Assembly (NCBI GenBank): GCA_000697355.1
Contig: JNEN01001256.1
Span: 1 to 64,000 of the forward strand
Source of the DNA: Syncephalastrum monosporum B8922
Lineage: Eukaryota; Mucoromycota; Mucoromycetes; Mucorales; Syncephalastraceae
Direction: 5' to 3'
DNA length: 64,000 bases
Notes under the pieces: generated by a model
What the model was told of the DNA's origin: nothing
Databases searched by the model: none
What the model saw: only the letters and a program-made list of their open reading frames with translations
Shown here: one piece after another, positions 22,901 through 35,431 of the stretch
How positions within the stretch are numbered: the first letter of the stretch is position 1
Layout: each line of letters opens with the position of its first letter
Program-made: the position numbers and the translations under genes

Positions 22901-25900
22901 GAGGTTTTCCGTCGTGCGTGCTTGTCGACTTTAGGTGACGCAGATGTCATCTGGTGTTTCCCGAGGGCGGTGACAGATGTGATGGCCATGGTGGCGTGCA
23001 AGAGATGCAGCAGCTTTTGTTGAAGCTCTAAGTTTTTTGTGGCGACGCAAAAGAGGAGTTTGTGCAGCACGGTTTCTTGGATCAATCGGGTCAGCCTCAT
23101 ATCCACATAGTCGAGCCGTGACATCATGAGATAAAGTAGTTCTGTAGCATGAAGCTGGATGCTGCGGACGCGCTTCAGCATCACGGGCCGGTGCTTCTCG
23201 CAAGGCTCTGACTCCAGGAATCTAATACTTTTATGAGCATCACAGCGAGCCATTTTAGATCATCTTACCTTAACGCGATGCGCACCAAGAGCTCCAAGAA
23301 GGACAAAGAGGCGTGGTGGTTCTCTATACACGCATATAAGCACATTAAATAAAGAGTGATATCGCTTTGTTCTCTTACCATGCAGGGATATGCCAAGCTC
23401 CGATTCGATCAAAGGGGACATGGACCCAGACGCGCCCACGCGGTGGTTTTTACACGTCTTGAGGAAGCCCAGACTACCAAAGTGAGCGAGTGCAATCAAG
23501 TTTTTAAACATGTAGTCGATTGTCTCCATATCAAATGGACGCATGTAGAGGTAATAAGGCACGATCACCGGATCGTGGCCCTGCTTGAGAATTTGGTGTT
23601 CACACGGAACGGTCAAGTCTGCAGCGCGACGCAAGATGCCCTTGCCAAGCATGGTGAGCACAAATGGCTCAAGGAGACGGATATAGCTGCGCAAATGGCG
23701 TCTGATCCACGTTTCTCCGACACGCCTATCCATAGGTGCTGCGCCTTCGCGTAACAGATCCAAAATGATGAACATGGGCCTGGCAAATACAGTCGAGGTC
23801 TCGAGAATGTCATCCGAGAGTTCCCAAACGACACCAAACTTTTCATAGTTCTCCAGACGCTCGGCATCGTCGGGTGTGATAAGATACTCGGCGACGATAC
23901 CTTCGACCAACCGCGCATGCGACGTTTCAGTCACGCGCCACATCATCTGGACCGTGCGCATGTGTAACAACGGCGCTCGTGGGGACAGGAACGACCATAG
24001 CTAATGGATCCAGAGGCGTTAACATCAACGTGGTGTTCCCAGAGTTTTCCTTATTTCACTTACGCGATCGATGACTTTTTTGAGAGCGGGTCGTTTCTTG
24101 AGCACAGCGCCATACACAAAATGGTCCCGCTTGGCGAGTTGGGTCAGTGTGGATAAGCCGGCGTCGACGACACCGAACTCGCGTCCTTCCTGGCAGCAGA
24201 GTAGCAGCGTCCGTGTCAGTGCTTCTTGCTGACCGCCCTCCCACGTGAAGCGCTCGTCGGACCGTTGAGTGACAAACGAAAGCGCATGGCATACACTGTG
24301 CAGGATTTTCTCGAGCTGGGCATCAATGCTGCGTAAACGTTTGCCATCCACACCCACGTCCACGCCTGCATCCTGGTCCTCCGGAGGTACAATGTACCGG
24401 TTGACGAGCTCTACCAGGAAGCGGGTGAGATAGTTGAGGAGCTCCTGCACGAGGATGGAGCCGCGGATCGGGCCGTAGGCGGGCCGGGTAGGGATGGCGG
24501 CAACGGCGCTGGCATTTGTGTTCGATGGGTTGTGGGTCGTTGACAGGTCACCTTCGTCATCGACGTTTGGCATGCGCTCGCTCGCGAGTCCGTTGGCACT
24601 GTTGTCCTTGTTGCTATGAGACGGTCGCTGTGGCTGCGGTTGCATCGTGTAAAACTCTCTCGCATAATCTAGGACACTCATGCCCGCCTGAAACTCGCGT
24701 CGTGTCGAGTGCTCGGGCGAGGCATCATTCAAAACAGCTTTCGATCCTTTTCGGTCCCAAAAGAAACCCTCTGGGATGGCTTGCAGCATAATATGAACCA
24801 GGCGGAGACATTGATCAATCAAGGGCAGCACGTCAATGAACGAGTCGTGACGTATTGAGTCCTATTTCCAGTTGTCAGTTTTTGTTTAACCCGTAATCCC
24901 TGACTTACATAAAGTTTCTGCGTGAGGGAGCCGACAAAGAGAGGCAAATGCATGTGCTTGATCTCTTCGTCGGTAAATTTGAATGATGTCAGGGCAAACT
25001 CGAGAAGACGCAAATTCTCTAGGTCGGCGTTTTTGCTACTCGGCACTTTGCTGCCCTGTATGGACGAAGACGACTTGCCCGGGAAGCTTCCATCGGCCAT
25101 CTCAAACAGCTTCATCCAAATCAGGTAGGGCTCCGTCATTTCCATCCACATATTGGCCGTTTGCAGGATCTGTTGTCTCGATGAGCAAACATGTCCTCCT
25201 GTTTCTGTGTTTCTTACCTCTGAGCCGTGGGTGCCACGTCGCACATGGGTTTGCAGACTGGTCAGCGAGTCGACAAAGATATCTTGCACGACGGGCTGTC
25301 CAATTTCCCATTTGTCCAAGAGCGAGATCAGGATCTTGTACGGTCGCTGCGACTCGGTGACGAATTGCTCTTCATCGTGGAATTGATTGCTTCCGGCATC
25401 CGTGGTGGCATAAAAAAGGCCTCGCACGGCTTGCGTCGCGGCCTTTTTAGCGAACTTGTCGAAATAGACCATCTGCAGCTGGGAGCCGTTTTCGTTACCC
25501 AGGAGCCAGGCGTAGAGACGTCGGTTGAGGGACATATCTTTGCGCAAGACAATGGACAGCGCAGCGCGCATAAGGACCACGAGATCATCATTGGGTATCG
25601 TCCTTTGTCAGAAGAGTGAGCTTTCCGCGTTTTCCGTCTTTTTTGTTACTTACCTATGCTTGAGTTGGAAATTTTGTACCAGCAATTCGAGCATGCCACG
25701 TTGTACGAGGAGTTGGGAGTCGGTCAAGGTAGCTGAAAAAGCACGGACCATAAGTCCCACGTTTTCAAGGCCGAGCACGAGGGCTGTCTCTTCCTGGTCG
25801 ACTATTTTAGGGAGACGTCGTAATAAATAATTCAAAGCGGGAGGTCGTAAGTTTGGGTTGCTGATGAGCACAAGCCATAAGGATGAGTAGAAGAATGGAA

Positions 25901-27093
25901 GGTTGACGGTATTGGCCAAATGATCCATCAGCACGACGACCTACGTACTGTCAATGACGGTCCGAGTCCTTTTGTGGTCGACTTACTTTATCAAAGAATT
26001 CGCTGCCTTCTTCGTCGAGAGCAGGCAAGAGAGCAATGATGAAACCGCGCATGGCAGGTCTCAGGCGTTGTTTGAGTGGGAAATAGTACGTCTCGAAGAT
26101 AGAGAGGAGTTGCGGCTATACCAGAATTACCTCAGCAAACCTGTTTTTTTTTCTGAGCTCGCAGAACATACCTTGACATGCATAGCCGCGTATTGGACAA
26201 AGGGGAATAAGCCAAGGGACCATAATGCTAGATCGTCGGCTAATTGATCAGACTAATTGAGAAAATAGCAAAAAAATTAGCATGAATTTTGCTGAAATTC
26301 TGCAACGTGGACGTACGCCAATGGTTTCCAGAATGTAAGCGTATACGTCGAGTGTTTTCTGGTGGACGCCAGCGGGGAAACCTGGGTTCAGACATTGTGC
26401 CAAGCGCTTGGCAACCGTGTGTTTTCGTGGTATAATAGGAAACTGTGGATAGGCTTGAAAAGACTAGGCGAGAAGGTCAGTAAAGAGGCGTCTAGCCAAC
26501 GCGAGGCAAGGGTACCTTAAGCAGTCGACCGAGAAAGGATATAATGTCCGCCCACTCGTTGACAGCATCGAAAGAATTCAGGTTCTTCTCGATCAGCTGC
26601 ACGTACTTGCGGAATCTCGGGTCGCTGGTGTAAGCTAATGAAGGAAAAGAGCGTGCACTGTTAGCGGGATGAGGCCCATCAAAGTAGGATGAGCGTGTAC
26701 CTTGTTCCTTTGCGGTGTTCTGCTCCAGTTTGGCGAGTGGACTTGTGGCAGTCGTAGTAGGCGATGAGAGTGGACGAGGAACTAAGGTGAGATATATTGG
26801 AAGGAAAGGTTATATGAGTTTGTAGATAACTCAGACACACAGAAAAAAAGAAGTCAAGAAGTTCAAGACCCACTGGGTCACTTACCTTCTTTAGGTGACG
26901 AGCTGACCGACTTCGATCGGGGCGATCCTGGGGAGCCTGGCAAACTGCTGTCGGTCTCATTGTCAGATTGATCGCTCAGGCTGCGAATGGATATCTTCCT
27001 AAACAGCTTCTGCGAGATGGACAAGGGCGAGTGCAGTGAAAGGTTCTTGGCGCTGCCTTCGTTTGGTTGATGATGATTGTTGCGACCTTCCAT
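19913..27093 (-). CDS. DOP1: Dop1 (Dopey) family Golgi/endosome trafficking protein
   Basis: Very large gene on the minus strand, 7.2 kb from start (27093) to stop (19913), with roughly twenty short introns and around 1,900 codons, matching the size of Dop1. The first exon (27093-26886) is Ser-rich and disordered. Near 26520-26640 the spliced product reads 'RFRKYVQLIEKNLNSFDAV' followed by 'NEWADIISFLGRLLK', the conserved Dopey N-terminal block, then 'FPIIPRKHTVAKRLAQCLNP'. The remainder is helical repeat-like sequence, ending in a Leu-rich C-terminal region ('AGCKFLDLLCALELDAFQIYQW'). In yeast and animals Dop1 works with Mon2 in endosome-to-Golgi traffic and cell polarity. Several internal exon borders were not individually resolved, so exact length is uncertain. 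Confidence 0.88.
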
Positions 27094-27636
27094 ATCAGGA
27101 GGTTATGGGCACTCTTTTTCCTTTCCTGATTTTTTTTTTTTTTTACTTTTCGCGTGTGTACGTGTCAAGAGTAAGAAAGAGAAAAGCCGTGTTTTATTAT
27201 TGTTATTATTATATGTAGAAGGCGTGTAAGCCTAAGATCGGAGAAGCACAGGTTCCTGCGTGCCCTGCAGGTGGTGACTCGCATGGTACACACGCACACA
27301 CACACACACACACACACGCACAAATACTGGTAGTAAGAAAACTTCAAAGTTGAATATCGAATGATCTCATTCCTGATAATGTCCTAATATGTGATATATT
27401 TGTTACTATGCCGGGTGCTCCATCGAATTTGTTTACTGCTGCGGATATATATTTTATTTTACGCATGCCCAGCGCAGCTATTTGGGGGTGGAAGCGTGAG
27501 AGCTGTGACAACATCGGTCGGTCAACCAACATGAGCTCGCCTGACCCAAGACTTTAAATGCCGCCAATGCGAGACACACATACATAGGGCTCGGGATTCG
27601 TCATTCTCTCTTTTCACTTATCTCTTCCACTTCTCC
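27094..27636. promoter_or_regulatory. divergent promoter region, DOP1/subtilase
   Basis: A 543-bp region between head-to-head genes. It holds a poly-T run (27130-27143), a (CA)n tract and AT-rich sequence. No gene is visible in it; specific factor sites cannot be assigned by eye. Confidence 0.5.
27289..27322. repeat. (CA)n microsatellite
   Basis: CA dinucleotide repeat with one interruption, in the divergent promoter region between DOP1 and the subtilase. Confidence 0.9.
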
Positions 27637-29201
27637 ATGCGCGTTTCCATCCTCTCCTCTGCTATTGTCCTCTTGGCTGGCTATGCCACTGCCTTCCCTG
27701 CCTTTGACTATGTCGAAGATACCCTTGCCCCGCTCTTTCATTCCCCCGAGTCGGAAACCATTTCTGATTCCTACATTGTTGTCCTGAAGGATCATGTTGA
27801 CAACGATAAGGCCAAGACCCACTGCCACTGGGTCGGCGACCTGCATAAGCGTGATGTCCCTCTCACGGACTATTTGGACGCCGAGTCTGCTCTCGGTATC
27901 CAATACACATACGACACTCCCGGCTGGAAGGGCTATGCTGGCAAGTTCTCCCCCGAGGTCTTGCACCGCATCCGCAGCTCGCCTGAGGTAAAGTAGATGT
28001 CTAAAATAACGAAGGGATACATATGATGCGGGCGAAGTGCGTGTGTGTGTGTGTGTGTGAGGGGTTTGGGGCTTCGATGCGTGAGATGAAACGTCGATCG
28101 ACTGACGTGTGATCAATGCTCTGTCTAAATGTTATTATTCGTTTTAGGTTGCTTACGTCGAAAAGGATTCCATGATGTATGCATCGGAACTTCAACGTAA
28201 TGCTCCTTGGGGCCTGGCTCGCATTTCTCACCGTGAGCCCATCAACCTCAAGACCTTCAGCAAGTACCTCCATGAGCCCAACGGTGGCGAGGGCGTCAAG
28301 GTCTTTGTCATCGACACCGGCATCAACCACGAGCACGTTGACTTTGAAGGCCGTGCCTCCTGGGGTGTTTCAATCCCTGGCGACGGTGACGTGGACGGCA
28401 ACGGCCACGGTTCTCACTGCGCTGGTACGATTGCTGGCAAGCGCTTTGGCGTTGCCAAGAAGGCTGAGCCTGTCGCTGTCAAGGTCCTCGGCTCCAACGG
28501 CTCCGGTTCCACCTCCTGGGTCCTGGCCGGTATCAACTGGGCTATCGAGCAGCACCAGATCGACGCTGCCGAAGCAGAAAAGAAGGGCAAGAAGTACAAG
28601 GGCTCTGTCGCCAACATGAGTCTGGGCGGTGGCAAGTCCCGTGCTCTGGACAACGCTGTCGATGAGGTAAAGCCCATCTACTGTCATCTATGCTTCGATT
28701 GCTCATGTTTCATTCTAATGTAGGCCGTGCGGAGAGGTATGGTCTTTGCCGTGGCTGCCGGCAACGACAACCGCGATGCCTGCAAGTACTCACCTGCTGC
28801 CTCCCCTCTTGCCATCACCGTCGGTGCGAGCAACATTGCTGATGCACGCGCCTACTTTTCCAACTATGGCGAATGTGTTGACGTTTTTGCACCTGGTACG
28901 TCAGATTGTGTGCGGCCCTATTTGCCCATAACCCATCAACTCTAACTTGAATGTTTCAGGTGAGAACATCCAGTCCGTCTGGAACACCAACAAGTACAGC
29001 ACAAACACCATCTCGGGTACTTCCATGGCCTCACCTCACGTCGCTGGTCTGGCAGCTTACTACCTGAGCCAAGAGGAGGGTAACAACGTCGACCCTAAGA
29101 TCATCAAGGACAAGATCATCCAGTTGGCCACCCGCAACGCGCTTTCCAACATCCCTTCGGACACCCCTAACCTGCTTATCTTCAACAACTTCGAGGCTTA
29201 A
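27637..29201 (+). CDS. subtilisin-like serine protease (S8, proteinase K/cerevisin type)
   Basis: Four exons (27637-27987, 28148-28666, 28724-28895, 28960-29201) give 427 aa. A signal peptide (about residues 1-20) is followed by an I9 propeptide ('[10 protein letters not shown]' ... '[11 protein letters not shown]') and the protease domain. The catalytic triad is present: Asp in 'VFVIDTGIN', His in '[14 protein letters not shown]' and Ser in '[14 protein letters not shown]', with the oxyanion Asn in '[12 protein letters not shown]'. The overall layout fits vacuolar proteinase B or a secreted proteinase K; there is no C-terminal anchor or extension, so location is undecided. An intron of 160 nt carries a (GT)n tract (28037-28060). 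It converges on CDC16 with 224 bp between stops. Confidence 0.96.
28037..28060. repeat. (GT)n microsatellite in subtilase intron 1
   Basis: GT dinucleotide repeat within the first and longest intron of the subtilase gene. Confidence 0.9.
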
Positions 29202-29425
29202 AGCGCTAGACCCAAGGTCGTGTAGATAATTGACTTCTACATTTGTTGAGTTTCATTTTTTTCTACTCTCTTTTCTTTCGGTTGTATATCTTGTGTAAGA
29301 TTTCTTTTTCATTTTCCCAATATAAATTTTTGTCTCTCCTGCCTGTTGATATAATCATACTCTGAAACCCGTCCGCAAATGCAAAGGGGAAGGAAAATGG
29401 TATTATTGTTGTATTTACAATTTCT

Positions 29426-32202
29426 TTACACATGGTAGCTATCATCAATGATCATGGATATCTCGGAGGTCTCCAACGGCGGTTCGTTCAGTTCTGCAAT
29501 CTCTTCTTCTATCAGGGACGTTTCCTGGGCTGCATCCAGCCAGTCATAATGATTGATGCTGGTTTTCTTGGCGGGTTCTCTTGCTTGGGAGATCATGGCT
29601 CTCTCCAAAAGCTCGTTGACAACATCGTCTGATTGTCCCTTTGTTCGAAGGGTCTACATCACGGGTCAAAAAACACATATCTGCAGGCGATAAAGAAGAA
29701 CGCAACATCGAAGCTCCTGCTTCTCACCTTAGTATACTCTTGAATGGCCCTGGCATCCTTGCCATGGAGTTGATAGATTATGCCGATGGCAGCGTGGATA
29801 TCGCCCGATTTCGGGTCGTATTGAAGAGCTTCTGTGAAACACCGTAGAGCACGTGGGTATTCCCTAAAGACAATAGCAGCCGGGTTCATGAGATGTCCTT
29901 CAAAAAGTTACGATGGTAGGCTTACTCCTTTTTACGATATACATGGCCTAGGTTATTCCAAAGCGTGCTCCATAATGGGCAACGCGGGCTCAGGCGGTTG
30001 TATGCTATGCGCAGCGCTTTTCGTAAGTAGACAAGCGCTTCGTCATAGCTGTTTGGTGTAAGCATGAGTTTCACGCGCTCATTTGATGGAGATATTAACT
30101 CACTTCTGGTCCAGATAATAGAAATCTGCAAACTCGTTTAGCAGAAAGGAGTCATTTGGACATCGTTCAAGACTCCTGTTTAAGTTTTCGAGAGTATTCT
30201 CCTTGGATCCTTGTTCCTTGTATTGCATGGCGATATACATGTAAGGTAGATGCGATCTATACACCAAGTATGTCAGCTCACTTTCGAACAAAAACTGATT
30301 ACAACTTACCCGGGAACGAGTCGGCAACATGCTTCATACGCCCTGATGGCCTGATTGTGGTCGTTTTCAGCGGAGAATGCATGTCCATAACCCAGCCATG
30401 CAGGCTCGAAGTATTGGTCCATAGACGTTGCTTGTCTTTGGTCAAAAAAGATGCGTCAGTCTCTTGTTTCTTCTGTATACGAGAGCACTCACTGGAAATA
30501 TTTTCGCGCTTCTTGATAGTTCTTGATGTAAAGATTATAGAGACCCACCGCATGCCAGGTGACGGCTTGGTCATTCATGTGATCCACAAGCTCCTGCGCT
30601 GTCGCCAGTAATTCTGCCTTCATGTTGAGCTCATAAAGACAGGCGAGGTATATTGGGAGCGCCTTGGGGTAAAGTGCGTCTTCTTGGCGAATTCTGCAGA
30701 AACTACGTCAGGTAATGTATTCAGGGGAAAAAGAAGTCGCGTCCTACTTTTGACAGAGTTGAAAGCATTTCCGAAATTTGCGAGTGGCAAAACACGTCTG
30801 GGCTGCACTGTAGATCACATCGATACTTTTGTGCAGCCGAAAATCTTCCTCAGCGGACCGCTGAGCCTCTTGTCGCTCTATCCGGTGTGAAGACTATAGT
30901 GCAGGGTTAGGACTATCGATCTGTATGACCCTAAGCTTAGACGTACCCTCGCCATCTCCAGGATGTAGAGAGCGCGGAAGAATTCGCTGTCTTTGCCGCA
31001 AAATTCGTCGTAGGGTAAGGTAGTGACAAACTCATACTCTATACACCTTCATGAGCTACCATCTTTGCATGTGCATGACAAACCCACCTTCTTCTTCCGT
31101 CAACAGGTTATATTTGACCAGATCAGCCAGGGCCTACGCAATCAACATGTGAAAAGGTGGTTCGTAGTAGAGACGGCTGAGTATTTACATCATAACACTT
31201 GACATCGACACGCAGAGCTTCTCTGAAACAGTCCCTTGCCCGATTGACGATGCCGCCATTCAGATAGGTTTTGCCGCGAACGTAGCACATGACGGATTCG
31301 AGCTACAACTCGATGCATGAGCTTTCAGACCAGAATAGGTATAATAGGAGAGTAGGAGATTCACCTTTATCCGTCCATCCGTAGGGCCTCGCGAAGGATG
31401 GGGTACCAGATTTGGGGTCGGGCCCGTTGTTTTTTCGGCAAAAGGATTTTCATGACCCAGGTAGTCCAGCGCGTCGTCCCAGTCTCCAAGAGCAATCTGG
31501 AAAAGGTAACATCGCATGAGCGGTCTATCCGATATCGAATTGTTCATGCAGGTAACGTACAGCGCAGAGACCGGCGAGGTAACGACACTGGACACTGCGG
31601 TTGATGGTGCTTTTTGTGTTGAGAAGGGCTAATGCGCGGTTGTATTGCTGTGAGCGATAGTAGGTCTGTGCGAGGTTATAGACGTCCTCGATGAAGCCAT
31701 CTATGGATAACATGTCCAACTCAGTTCCCGTTTGGGGGGAGACAAACTCGCATGACTGGGATTTTTCCCTACCGGTCAACGCCACGAGTTTTTCCGCCAG
31801 AAACATGGCAGTCTGTTTGAGATCGTACTGTTGGGCCTCGTACAGCAAAAGACGGAGGCGTTCCTCGCGTAGATCTTCGGTCGGGTAAAAGCTGGCGTTG
31901 GAAACGTTGGATTGAGCAAACGAAGCTTCGATGCGCTGGGTGAATGAAGCCTGGGAGAGCATAAAGGAGTGTTCATTTCTGCGTTCAGATGGGTCCAACA
32001 CAGCGTTTGCGTAATTAATGCTTCGATTGGCTGGAGGAGCGATGGGGGAAAGGGACTGTTCACGGTCGCCAAAAGTGCCTATCCAGGCGTGATCGCCTCT
32101 GCTCGGAAGAGAAAGGTCGTCGTTCCGATGGCCACGCGGTAATTCCATACTGCTGCTTATGCTCCCATCCAGTGACAGTCGGCTACGTTCTGTCCCAAGC
32201 AT
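29426..32202 (-). CDS. CDC16: anaphase-promoting complex subunit Cdc16/APC6 (TPR protein)
   Basis: Multi-exon minus-strand gene encoding a tetratricopeptide-repeat protein of the APC/C ubiquitin ligase, which drives exit from mitosis. The start at 32202 is preferred over the in-frame ATG at 32259 because it has a good context (CACAACA before ATG). N-terminal region is Ser-rich; then 'LRLLLYEAQQYDLKQTAMFLAEKLVALTG', the conserved first helix pair of Cut9/Cdc16. Successive TPR exons follow, including 'AWLGYGHAFSAENDHNQAIR', 'SHLPYMYIAMQYKEQG', 'NDSFLLNEFADFYYLDQK' and 'WNNLGHVYRKKE', ending in an acidic C-terminal tail ('DDSYHV'). About a dozen short introns; not all borders were resolved. The match to Cut9 around the SHLPY repeat is distinctive. 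Confidence 0.88.
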
Positions 32203-32699
32203 TGTTGTGATTGCTGTTAGACCAGACGAAGCAGCGAACGAGCGAACAAAAGAAGGCACATCAACTCTTACTTTCCCCCGCTTCTCACTAAATTCAATTA
32301 TTGGCCCGTTTTGTCAAAATGCCGCTGGCCCTTGGATACAATAGCCCTGTGAATCGTATAAAAACCTCGCTATTGGAGACGGCCCTCCATCTACTACTAT
32401 AGTGTGTACATCATTATAAGGGATGGTTCTTGTCCGGGCCCTGCAAGGGACAGACCCAAGACGAATCCAAGCTCAACGAAGGCCTGGTTAATCATCTGAT
32501 CGACACTGGCTTATCGCGGACTGTTCCCGTATGGCATCGAGCTGACCCCCGGGGTGATCGTCGTGTGCTCGACCTGTATCGTTATGTTATATTATATTAT
32601 TTTCGAAGGTAGGAAGGCTCCACCGTCTAAGCACCATCGAAGGAGCGTGCTATTACTACACAAGAAGTAAGGTTTAAATAGTAATGCGTAAGGTAGGGT
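32203..32699. other. intergenic between CDC16 start and GNAT stop
   Basis: About 500 bp, both neighbours on the minus strand. Contains the presumed CDC16 promoter. No supported gene or RNA. Confidence 0.5.
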
Positions 32700-33267
32700 C
32701 TATGTAGACAAGGAACGCATCCACATTTTGACGTGAGGGGTACCATCCACGGAATACGGCTCCTCATCGCCCTCTTCAACCGCAAAGCCCAGTTTCTTGT
32801 AAAAGGCCTGCTTGTCGACCTGGGCCTCTAAACAGATCTCTTGCATATCGATGGAGGCAGCATACTGGATAAGCGCCTTGACGAGTGCTTTGGCCAGGCC
32901 GAGGCCGCGTGCTTCGGAGATGACAGCCATACGTCCCAGCTTTCCGGTTTTTGCGCTCTTGGGTATCAGCCGCACCGTCCCAACAGGAACACCCGACTGA
33001 ATCACTGCCCCGCTGGGATCCACCTTGTCGCACACAGCTACCCAATGATGGCAAATGGGATCATCAGGACTACAGTAAAAGAATCACGCATGGCTCAGTT
33101 CAGGAACAGGGCAGACCGGAAGCTCACGCCTTGTATACGTACTCCTCGGTTTCCAAATGCAGCGGGTATTTCTGCTCATGGTAGAACACTTGGACGCGCA
33201 CGTCCAGGCACTTTGCAAAGTCCTGCTGGCTTTCAGACTTGTAGATCTGGGGATTGTTGTAGCTCAT
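32700..33267 (-). CDS. GNAT-family N-acetyltransferase
   Basis: Two exons (33267-33128 and 33069-32700) give 169 aa. The GNAT fold is indicated by 'VGTVRLIPK' (strand 4), 'GKLGRMAVISEARGLGLAKAL', containing the acetyl-CoA-binding R-G-x-G-x-A loop, and 'ICLEAQVDKQAFYKKLGFAVEEG', the typical C-terminal 'A..FYkklGF' block. The N-terminal part ('FAKCLDVRVQVFYHEQKYP') resembles the ElaA/YjcF-like subgroup of small acetyltransferases. The substrate is unknown. The intron donor is GTGAGC. Confidence 0.88.
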
Positions 33268-34043
33268 TCTGTGTAGAACAGCGGCTTACACATCTTTTCG
33301 CAAGCGGAGTGGCATTTCTTTCAGATAGATCGATACCCTAAAAGGAGCAAGCATTTCTGAGGTACGTGCCCGGCCGCCCATAGATACACGTATCATGGTC
33401 TCTGTGGCCTTTTGAGACCATCCAGCAATAGTCATAGATGGTTCTGTTTTATGACAGTCGTCACGGTAGTAACGAGTACACAGAAGTGACTCAGGAGAAC
33501 TGCAGGTAAGCTTTACAGCATCGCCAAAAAGGATAAGGTCGGTCAAGGCGAGGACCCGGGAACCCTGCGCCTGCTATGACACTGGGCATAGATAGGTTTG
33601 TGTGTGTGTGGGGGGGGGGAGAGTATCGAAAGCATAGAACGTATGCTAATACGTCTGAGGGCCTGTTCCTTCCAAGACTTGGGGGGAGGGTTGTCAAGCT
33701 AATTTGGTAATCTGGTACGTCATAGTGTCCACTGGAGGAGCCAACAGCATTGCATGAAAGTCGACACGACGGCTCGTTTGAGGAGATAACTTTGTGTCCA
33801 AAAAGTTCTAGGCTCCTTTCTTCTCGCCCGTCTTGTACTTTAGTGCGGGAAATGAACCTTGTGCATGTCAAACGCCTTCGTATTCACTCGACGCGTTCTC
33901 TACCCAAGCCTGCAACCATAATCATCCATAACTGTGAGAGGCCCATGAAAAAGCTTGTTACCGATTTGGCCTTATAAAAGCCCCGTCCCTGCCACTTCTT
34001 CTCTTTTTCCGCATCTCTTTACCTCTTTATATTTTTCTCCATC
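33268..34043. promoter_or_regulatory. divergent spacer GNAT/FKBP12, with FKBP12 TATA box
   Basis: A 776-bp region between head-to-head genes. A strong TATA element ('TATAAAAG', about 33973-33980) lies 64 bp upstream of the first FKBP12 start. A short GT/G-rich tract occurs at 33598-33620. No supported open frame. Confidence 0.6.
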
Positions 34044-34508
34044 ATGGGTGTTACGTAAGAAAATGATGACTGTTATCAAGGACGCAAGGTGAATCTAACC
34101 TATGAGCTATCTTACAGTGTTGACAGACTTGGAGGCGGTGATGGCAAGGGCAACCCTACGAAGGGCCAGAACGTTTTGATTCATTATACTGGCCATCTTG
34201 AATCGCCTAACGGCCCTATCTTTGACTCCTCACACAAGCGAAACGAGCCTTTCCAGTGCACTATTGGTGTCGGTCAGGTCATCAAAGGCTGGGACGAAGG
34301 TAAGCGATACATCCACATGGGACAGCGAGGCAGAAAATGACATCTTACACTGCCATGTGTATATGTAGGTGTTGTCCAGCTATCGAAGGGAGAAAAGGCC
34401 CTGCTCACCTGCACGCCTGACTACGCCTACGGTGCTGGCGGCTTCCCTCCGATCATCCCTCCCAACTCTACTCTGTACTTTGAGGTCGAGCTCCTGGATT
34501 TCGCGTAA
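34044..34508 (+). CDS. FKBP12-type peptidyl-prolyl isomerase, copy 1
   Basis: Three exons (34044-34054, 34118-34299, 34369-34508) give 110 aa. Single FKBP domain: 'VLIHYTGHL', '[28 protein letters not shown]', '[34 protein letters not shown]'. Residues that form the FK506/rapamycin pocket in FKBP12 (Tyr, Asp of FDSS, Phe, Trp of KGWDEG, Tyr of AYG) are all present. FKBP12 isomerises prolyl bonds and mediates drug inhibition of calcineurin or TOR. Two extra residues relative to copy 2 lie in the 'ESPNGP' loop. Exon 1 is only 11 nt. A TATA box precedes it. The two genes are in tandem, 465 bp apart. Confidence 0.96.
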
Positions 34509-34588
34509 AATGGAAGTGCTATACTTGAATACAATAAATATATATGGATCTGTATATAGCCACCGCCATCTCGATATCATATGCAGGC

Positions 34589-34606
34589 AAAAAAAAAAAA
34601 AAAAAG
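34589..34606. repeat. poly-A tract between the FKBP genes
   Basis: Run of A in the spacer between the FKBP12 copies, downstream of copy 1. It may be a trace of a retroposed end or simple slippage; no target-site duplication was identified. Confidence 0.7.
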
Positions 34607-34973
34607 GCCTTCGTCATGCCAGGCTGTCGGAAAAGGTTTGTAAACAGCCTCTCGTGTTTTTTATGTCTTACGAATACATTGCTAATCGGTTTATCTGTAC
34701 ATACTTAGAGGTTGGGCTTGTTGACACAGACTATGAACATATTGTGTTGCATGTATTGCTTCAGTCTTCTTGGTCTTGATGCTTGCTGACCCTATGCGAA
34801 GCTGCATAGACAAAGCAAGCGCTTCCCCAATCTGCTGTATCTAATCATCGGTGATTTGTGGCCCCCCAGCAGTGACTCGAATATTTTTTTTTTGGATGGC
34901 CGCCACCCGCGTAATAACGCGAGGTTTTATTTTTTTTCGGGTTCTGTCAAACTCTCCTTCTTTCTTAATCAAT

Positions 34974-35431
34974 ATGGGTGTTACGTAAGTGTCGCTTGCT
35001 GCTTGGCTATTTAATGTGAGCAAAGACCAACGAGTGGATACAGTGTTGAGACTATTACGCCTGGCGATGGCAAGAACTTCCCCAAGAAGGGTGACACGGT
35101 TAGCATCCACTACGTCGGTACGCTGTTGAACGGCAGCAAGTTCGACTCGTCGCGCGACCGTGGCAAGCCCTTCTCGACCCAGATCGGCGTTGGCCGTGTC
35201 ATCAAGGGTTGGGACGAAGGCAAGTGCAGACACGAGTGAGGCCCTAAATCATGCTAACGGATGAATGCGCTATCTTTTATCACCGAAATAGGTGTTCCCC
35301 AGCTCTCGATCGGTCAAAAGGCCAAGCTGACGTGCAGCCCTGACTACGCTTATGGTGCTCGTGGCTTCCCCGGCCTCATCCCTGCCAACTCCACCCTCGT
35401 CTTTGAGGTTGAGCTTTTGGGCATCAACTAG
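34974..35431 (+). CDS. FKBP12-type peptidyl-prolyl isomerase, copy 2
   Basis: Three exons (34974-34984, 35044-35219, 35292-35431) give 108 aa, exactly the length of human FKBP12. All pocket residues are present: '[18 protein letters not shown]', '[20 protein letters not shown]', '[20 protein letters not shown]'. Exon structure and phases are identical to copy 1, including the 11-nt first exon, so the two genes arose by tandem duplication. The second intron begins with GC instead of GT (GAAG|GCAAGT), while copy 1 has GTAAGC at the same site. Copy 2 is closer than copy 1 to canonical FKBP12 and is the likelier drug-binding form; that is inference. Confidence 0.96.

Noticed and set aside
27289..28060. 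CA/GT arrays considered as CRISPR-like or regulatory arrays
   Set aside because: Simple dinucleotide microsatellites with no spacers; ordinary in eukaryotic DNA.
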